From Planctomycetota bacterium (GTDB lineage: Bacteria > Planctomycetota > PUPC01 > JABMSA01), in contig JABMSA010000818.1 in the NCBI GenBank assembly GCA_013202185.1, positions 1 through 8,934 on the forward strand: a stretch of DNA of 8,934 nucleotides, read 5' to 3'. A program made the translations under genes and the position numbers. Positions 5,306-8,934 of the stretch are shown in pieces. Below the pieces are notes generated by a model. The model was not told the origin of the DNA. It worked only from the letters and a program-made list of their open reading frames with translations, and did no database searches. Within the stretch, counting starts at the first letter, position 1; each line of letters starts with the position of its first letter.

Positions 5306-6898
5306 ATGCGTGTAGATTCCTTTGCCCTCGTATTGGCAACTGCATTCCTCTTGGCGGGCTGCACTTTGGACAAGGTAAGAGAGATAGAGCAGAAAACGCA
5401 AAGCGAAGCGGCTGCACTCGAGAGAGACAAAGCGGCGAATGCCTATCGGGAAGCGGCTGACAAGTTGCGTGACATGGGATCCGCGAAGGCAGCGGATTAC
5501 TACAAGAAAGCCATCGATGCGGCTCCTGACATCCCGTTCTACCGTTATGCCTATGCAGACTATCTGCGCAAGTACAGGGGGCCGGGGCAGCCGCTTTTCC
5601 CCGCTGCCGCCAACGAGCACTTTGTTGCTCTGGAATTGCTAGATGTCAAAGAAGAAGACCAGGAGCACCCGACCACAGGGGATCAAGACTTGAGGCAGGA
5701 TATCGGCTGGGGGCTGACGGACCTCTACCAGAGGGACGGCATGCCGGTTTTGAGCTGGTCTGCCGCCGACCCAAGTTCGAGGCGTGGCATCCGCCGGCTC
5801 ACGGCCTTTTTCAGCACGCAATACGAATCTGGCCCCGCAGAAATTCCGATCAGAGACCTTACCTCAGGCGCATTCTGGACGGGAGACACCATGGGGAGAA
5901 CCCTCACGCGCGCAGAACTCAGGTCGATGATCCGATCAAAGAGAATGAGCGATTGGACAAACAGGGTTCGCATTCGACCCGGCGATCTTCCCTGGATAGA
6001 CATCTGGTGGCGTAGGGTTGAGGCCGGGGACGCCATCCCTAACCAGTGGTCTCCAGGTGATTCTTTCGACCAGCGCGAAGTGCAACGCGGGATAGCTATT
6101 GAGCAGACTTTTGACTGCTATCCGTGGTTTGACATGTCTGTCAGGGCGGGATACAAGGAGTCGAAACGGAGGATCGTCAAAGGTGCCGCCGCAGACGACT
6201 TGGAAACCTCCTGCACCCCCTTTGCTGAAACAGTATTGTCGCGTGTGTTTCCAGGTTACCTGGGGCCGAACAAGCTCAGCCTGACTCTGAAACACGAACG
6301 AAGTCATATACACACCAATTACTTTCGAAGAGGATCCATAGGCTCCGCAACAGTCAGGTATAGCATTTTCCCGAAGAAGGGGCAGGACAGGTTCACACCA
6401 AGATCGATGGACGTGGAAGCGGGCGTCGTGAGATACCTGCAGGAATACGATGATGTTGACGTTCATCAGTACGACCTTTTTGCCGGCGTTAACTTGAGAG
6501 AGATCATTTATCCCGAATTTGATCTGGCTGCGCGATACACGGTTTTCGATGAAGCCAAGACAAACTCGGCGCCGGAGAGACGCCATCGCCAAGGACGTGT
6601 TTCATTGACGCCCCTGTGGCGGCTAGTGGATAACGAAAATGCGAAGGAGAAAAGCGCCCGGAATTCGCCGGTTCGGTTCGTAAACATAATCATGCCTATG
6701 GACTTCCAGTTCACACAGAAAGGACCGTCCGATTACGAGAACTACGGCTATGGTTTAAGAGCAGAAACAAGAATAGCCCACCCGGGGTTCCTCAGGCGTA
6801 CTTCGCTTCTCTTGTTTGCAGAATGCAGCCGCCGTCACTATCATAATCTGGACAAAGTGCTGTCTTTTTGGACTATAGGCCTGAAGATGGGGTTTTGA
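5306..6898 (+). CDS. TPR-like lipoprotein with beta-barrel-like C-terminal half
   Basis: 530 residues. The ATG at 5306 (AGAGGG 6 nt upstream) is preferred to the in-frame GTG at 5231 because it places a compact signal directly at the N-terminus: MRVDSFALVLATAFLLAGC, lipobox LAGC with Cys 19 and Thr at +2, which suggests outer-membrane sorting. Residues about 20-50 form a charged helix, 45-95 look like a TPR pair (AANAYREAADKL..GSAKAADYYKKAIDAAP). From about 270 the sequence alternates polar and aromatic/hydrophobic residues (VRYSIF, GVVRYLQEYD, DLAARYTVF, YGYGLRAETRI, LLLFAEC) and ends in LSFWTIGLKMGF, with the terminal Phe typical of outer-membrane barrel proteins. TPR plus barrel is known from exopolysaccharide exporters such as PgaA and BcsC, but those are not lipoproteins and I see no synthase nearby. 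Function unknown; no clear operon partner. Confidence 0.8.
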   Translation: MRVDSFALVLATAFLLAGCTLDKVREIEQKTQSEAAALERDKAANAYREAADKLRDMGSAKAADYYKKAIDAAPDIPFYRYAYADYLRKYRGPGQPLFPAAANEHFVALELLDVKEEDQEHPTTGDQDLRQDIGWGLTDLYQRDGMPVLSWSAADPSSRRGIRRLTAFFSTQYESGPAEIPIRDLTSGAFWTGDTMGRTLTRAELRSMIRSKRMSDWTNRVRIRPGDLPWIDIWWRRVEAGDAIPNQWSPGDSFDQREVQRGIAIEQTFDCYPWFDMSVRAGYKESKRRIVKGAAADDLETSCTPFAETVLSRVFPGYLGPNKLSLTLKHERSHIHTNYFRRGSIGSATVRYSIFPKKGQDRFTPRSMDVEAGVVRYLQEYDDVDVHQYDLFAGVNLREIIYPEFDLAARYTVFDEAKTNSAPERRHRQGRVSLTPLWRLVDNENAKEKSARNSPVRFVNIIMPMDFQFTQKGPSDYENYGYGLRAETRIAHPGFLRRTSLLLFAECSRRHYHNLDKVLSFWTIGLKMGF

Positions 6899-7035
6899 GA
6901 ATGTACCTGCGCAGGGAAGGTGGTCAGAACGGCTCTCCAGCCTGCGCGGACAAGAACAGCCCGAGTGCGGAGTATTGTCATGCCTTGAATACTCCAAGAT
7001 CTGGTGCAGGCCCCAGTCGGGCCAAAGACCCGAAC

Positions 7036-7923
7036 GTGGCTCACGGCATGGTCAGCCACGACACCTTCCAATCGCTGAGCGCCGACGGGCGGGAGGTACG
7101 CTACCTGCTGGGCATTCGTGGCCGGCGCTCTGACGAAGCCGCCGCCGTCTTCGACCGCCTCGACGACAAGGCCTGGATCGTCGTGGACGACGGCAATCGC
7201 GTGCAGGAAGTTCGGCTGGACGACTCGGGCCTGCGCTACTTCGTCGTCGACAGCGCCGAGCGGCGGGAGTACGAGCAGGAGCTTCGGGAGCGCTCGATGA
7301 AGGCTGTGGCCGAGCAGCTCGACAAGATCACGGCCGCTGTCAAGGCCGGGCGCCTGAAGGCAGCCGAGAAGATCGGTGCACGTGCCGGGTGCGCCGTCGC
7401 CCGCAACCACGGCAACCGCTACTACTCGTGGGAAATCACACAAGACAGCCCCTTTCGATACTGGCAAGACGAAGGCAAAATGAAAGCCGAGAAGCTGCGC
7501 GAAGGCAAGTACATCCTCAAGACCGACGACGCGACGATCACCGCCGAGGAAAGCGTCGGCATCTACAAGCAGCTCTCCGACGTCGAGTGGGCCTACCGCG
7601 ACCTCAAGGACGTCATCGCCATGCGGCCCATCTACCACAAGAAGGACAGTCGCGTGTGTGCCCACATCTTCGTGGCCACGCTCGCGTTGTTCCTGAAGAG
7701 AGCGCTGCAGCACGAGCTCGCTCGCCGGCACATCGACTTCACGCCCACCGAGGCCTTCGCCGCGATGGGCAGCATCGGCGTCAGCGTGCTCGATATGGCC
7801 GGCAAGAAGCGGCTTCTGACCATCTCCGGCGGCCGCGACGCCCGCCGACTCGTCAAGGCGTTGGGCATCGGCAACACCGCTCCGCCGGTTGCCCTGACCG
7901 GCCCGAAAAACGCCGATAGGTGA
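7036..7923 (+). pseudogene. 5'-truncated IS1634-type (IS4 superfamily) transposase
   Basis: The frame from 7036 to the stop at 7923 encodes the C-terminal ~295 residues of an IS1634-type transposase: GMVSHDTFQSL, then RYLLGIRG, later GKYILKTDD, the signature IYKQLSDVEWAYRDLK with the third acidic residue (E) and K in place, and RPIYHKKDSRVCAHIFVATLAL. Family members usually have about 500-600 residues, so the first catalytic Asp and the N-terminus are gone. At the start of homology the family's VADRGM is VAHGM here, with the second Asp lost and one residue missing. The open frame continues upstream to 6868 across the end of the lipoprotein gene, but that part shows no convincing homology. GC content and third-position GC are higher than in the neighbours, which fits a separate origin. 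It should be inactive; no terminal repeats seen. Confidence 0.8.
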
Positions 7924-8141
7924 CAAACTGAAATTCCGGTCGTTGGTACATAAGGACTTACGAACGCAAGTGTCAAACATGAGCTAGTTGTGATCGGATG
8001 ACCTGCTTATCCTGCTGAGTGGAGAAGGCATCTCCTTTGGGACTTGACCGCTCCCCGGCGGAACCCAGAAAAAAACTTTGGCCAACCACAAATGGCCTGT
8101 AAGATCAGTTGTTACACCTTGTGTTGCAACGACTTAGGAGG

Positions 8142-8252
8142 ATGCAGAATCACGTGGCATTTGCCCTTTGGGAGCGCAAACGAAGCGCATTTTGTTACGG
8201 CGTGAGTTATATAAGGGCAGAGAGGATAGTTCGGCGTGGCAGCCACAGGTAA
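8142..8252 (+). CDS. Possible 36-codon small reading frame
   Basis: TAGGAGG at 8135-8141 directly abuts ATG 8142. An in-frame GTG at 8154 is 12 nt away, so neither spacing is ideal. The product is MQNHVAFALWERKRSAFCYG..., basic, with no recognised motif. Half of it lies in the first copy of the TATATA repeat; the second copy reaches a stop after nine codons. It is probably not a gene. Confidence 0.15.
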   Translation: MQNHVAFALWERKRSAFCYGVSYIRAERIVRRGSHR

Positions 8253-8304
8253 TGGGTTTTGCCACGATTTGGGCTATATAGGAATAGAGAGGACGGCATG
8301 GCAG
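8190..8304. repeat. Two-copy degenerate direct repeat, 67-bp period
   Basis: Copy 1 begins TTTTG at 8190, copy 2 TTTTG at 8257. Shared anchors at a constant 67-bp offset are TTTTG, TATATA (8208 and 8275) and AGAGAGGA (8219 and 8286). GGC(G/A)TGGCAG follows at 8233 and 8295 with a shorter offset of 62. A weaker third echo (GATAGAATAGAGGAG) lies at 8357-8371. Confidence 0.55.
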
Positions 8305-8335
8305 GCATCGGAGCTTGATAACTTTTGGAATGAGA

Positions 8336-8364
8336 TTCAGATTAGCCGGCAAAGGTGATAGAAT
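8336..8364 (+). promoter_or_regulatory. Candidate promoter for the sigma-like gene
   Basis: TTCAGA (8336-8341), 17-nt spacer, TAGAAT (8359-8364): four of six and five of six consensus matches. It would start transcription near 8371, about 50 nt before the ATG. Weak evidence, but the best pair upstream of the gene. Confidence 0.3.
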
Positions 8365-8422
8365 AGAGGAGTGACCGACTGGAAAAAACAGGCCGAGCGG
8401 CCAGAGCATCGGAGACAGGACT

Positions 8423-8934
8423 ATGCAACACAGTCGACGCGCGGACGGCAACGACGACGTGGTCAGGAAGCTTTACGAAATAGCCCAAGAAATGATCAGC
8501 GGCGATGAATCCCGAATTGCAGAATTTCAGAAGCTTCTTGCCAGATTGTTTGCGCAATGGGCGCTGGACCACCGCGCTGTTCTGGAGAATGCCGGCATTG
8601 AATCCGATGCCTTCTTGGTGGCCGTGAAAAACAAGGTACTCGAAAAGGTGCGGGCGTTAAAGAACGGCGGAGCCAGATGGCATAATGCAACGCAACTCAA
8701 GAACTGGCTGTTCACCACTGCGCGGAATGCCGTCAACAATCTTCAGCTCTATGCGATAGCCCAGGAATTGCTATCCGGCAATGACTCCAAACTTGTGGAG
8801 TTCGAGGAGCTTATTGCCAGATTGCTTGGGCGATGGCTCCTGTCGCCCAGATCGCTTGGTCAATGGCTCCCGGCGCCCAAGGACGTTCTGGAGTATTCTG
8901 GCCTCGAAGTGGATGATTTCCTGACGGACATGAC
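8423..8934 (+). CDS. Sigma-70 region-2-like protein with tandem domain duplication, 5' part (cut by window edge)
   Basis: The ATG at 8423 follows GGAG (8411-8414) by 8 nt. 170 codons are visible and the gene runs off the right edge. Residues about 17-110 follow the layout of ECF sigma region 2: GDESRIAEFQKLLARL, then IESDAFLVAVKNKVLEKV where ECF factors have D.VQEVFL.VW, a variable loop, and LKNWLFTTARNAVNN matching the FR.WL..IARN motif that contacts the -10 DNA. From residue 109 the same unit starts again (LYAIAQELLSGNDSKLVEFEELIARL ... VLEYSGLEVDDFL) without any region 4 between. The two units are 92 codons apart and clearly similar in DNA as well. A normal ECF factor has one region 2 and then region 4. 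The assignment as sigma-like is by motif only; a non-sigma helical protein is possible. Confidence 0.65.
   Translation, partial: MQHSRRADGNDDVVRKLYEIAQEMISGDESRIAEFQKLLARLFAQWALDHRAVLENAGIESDAFLVAVKNKVLEKVRALKNGGARWHNATQLKNWLFTTARNAVNNLQLYAIAQELLSGNDSKLVEFEELIARLLGRWLLSPRSLGQWLPAPKDVLEYSGLEVDDFLTDM
8471..8934 (+). repeat. In-frame tandem repeat inside the sigma-like gene, 276-bp period
   Basis: Unit 1 begins CTTTACGAAATAGCCCAAGA at 8471 and unit 2 CTCTATGCGATAGCCCAGGA at 8747. The offset is 276 bp, exactly 92 codons. Blocks such as GCCAGATTG remain identical. Unit 2 is incomplete at the window edge. Confidence 0.75.
8824..8883 (+). repeat. 30-bp in-frame micro-duplication within repeat unit 2
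   Basis: 8824-8853 and 8854-8883 match at 22 of 30 positions (GCTTGG, ATGGCTCC and CGCCCA are identical), encoding LGRWLLSPRS then LGQWLPAPKD. Unit 1 has no counterpart, so this insertion arose after the larger duplication. Confidence 0.65.

Larger units (their letters stand above)
7924..8422. other. Intergenic region with degenerate tandem repeats
   Basis: No full-length gene. The first 200 nt after the transposase remnant show only small hairpins (for example GGAGA/TCTCC near 8022 and GGCCA/TGGCC near 8080-8097) without U-tracts. The right part holds a two-copy repeat with TATATA boxes and a promoter-like pair before the sigma-like gene. Confidence 0.5.

Noticed and set aside
6868..7035. 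Upstream extension of the transposase frame, including an ATG at 6901 (MYLRREGGQNG) resembling some IS1634 N-termini
   Set aside because: The resemblance is only about ten residues. An IS end would have to lie inside the barrel gene, which has a natural-looking C-terminus, and no terminal repeat was found.
6841..7980. 379-codon minus-strand open frame
   Set aside because: Antisense shadow of the GC-rich IS1634 remnant. The apparent product is Val/Asp/Gly-rich low-complexity sequence typical of reversed high-GC3 genes.
8353..8371. Stretch resembling the SP6 phage promoter core (15 of 19 positions by eye)
   Set aside because: No single-subunit RNA polymerase or phage gene in the window, key centre positions differ, and it can be explained as a decayed third copy of the local repeat.

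Overview
The window looks like an accessory region of a GC-moderate, Gram-negative-type bacterium. Two genes encode diderm-style lipoproteins with lipoboxes, one of them ending in a beta-barrel-like domain with a C-terminal Phe, and the sigma-like, IS3-like and IS1634-like proteins are bacterial. I cannot name the organism. A planctomycete-type or other environmental metagenome bacterium would fit, but that is a guess.

Left part (1 to about 4.4 kb, all minus strand). A six-gene cassette reads from 4398 down to 742: a Cys-rich zinc-ribbon protein (ZnR1), a helical lipoprotein, two small paralogous helical proteins, a one-span membrane protein with a coiled-coil tail, and a second zinc-ribbon protein (ZnR2) that is a diverged paralogue of the first. 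Spacing is tight after the first gene (13, 11, 53 and -4 nt). The unit is therefore bracketed by two related Cys proteins and also holds a second paralogue pair. I recognise none of the families; this cassette is the best candidate here for an undescribed system. Downstream of it, after a 369-nt gap, a Sec-exported protein runs off the left edge.

Middle (4.4 to 5.3 kb). No intact gene. It holds two imperfect ~90-bp direct repeats, each with an 11-bp palindrome and, on the minus strand, a perfect Shine-Dalgarno plus a tiny GTG reading frame. Next comes a decayed fragment of an IS3-family transposase, then a good sigma70-type promoter.

Right part (5.3 to 8.9 kb, plus strand). A 530-residue lipoprotein with a TPR-like helical region and a beta-rich C-terminal half is followed by a 5'-truncated IS1634-type transposase remnant that has lost its second catalytic Asp. 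A ~500-nt spacer carries another degenerate tandem repeat with TATATA boxes. The window ends in a gene, cut by the right edge, with a tandemly duplicated sigma-70-region-2-like domain.

Taken together: two IS remnants flank the TPR/barrel gene, and three separate sets of short tandem repeats occur, which suggests a plastic region. A functional link between the minus-strand cassette and the plus-strand genes is not shown by the sequence.
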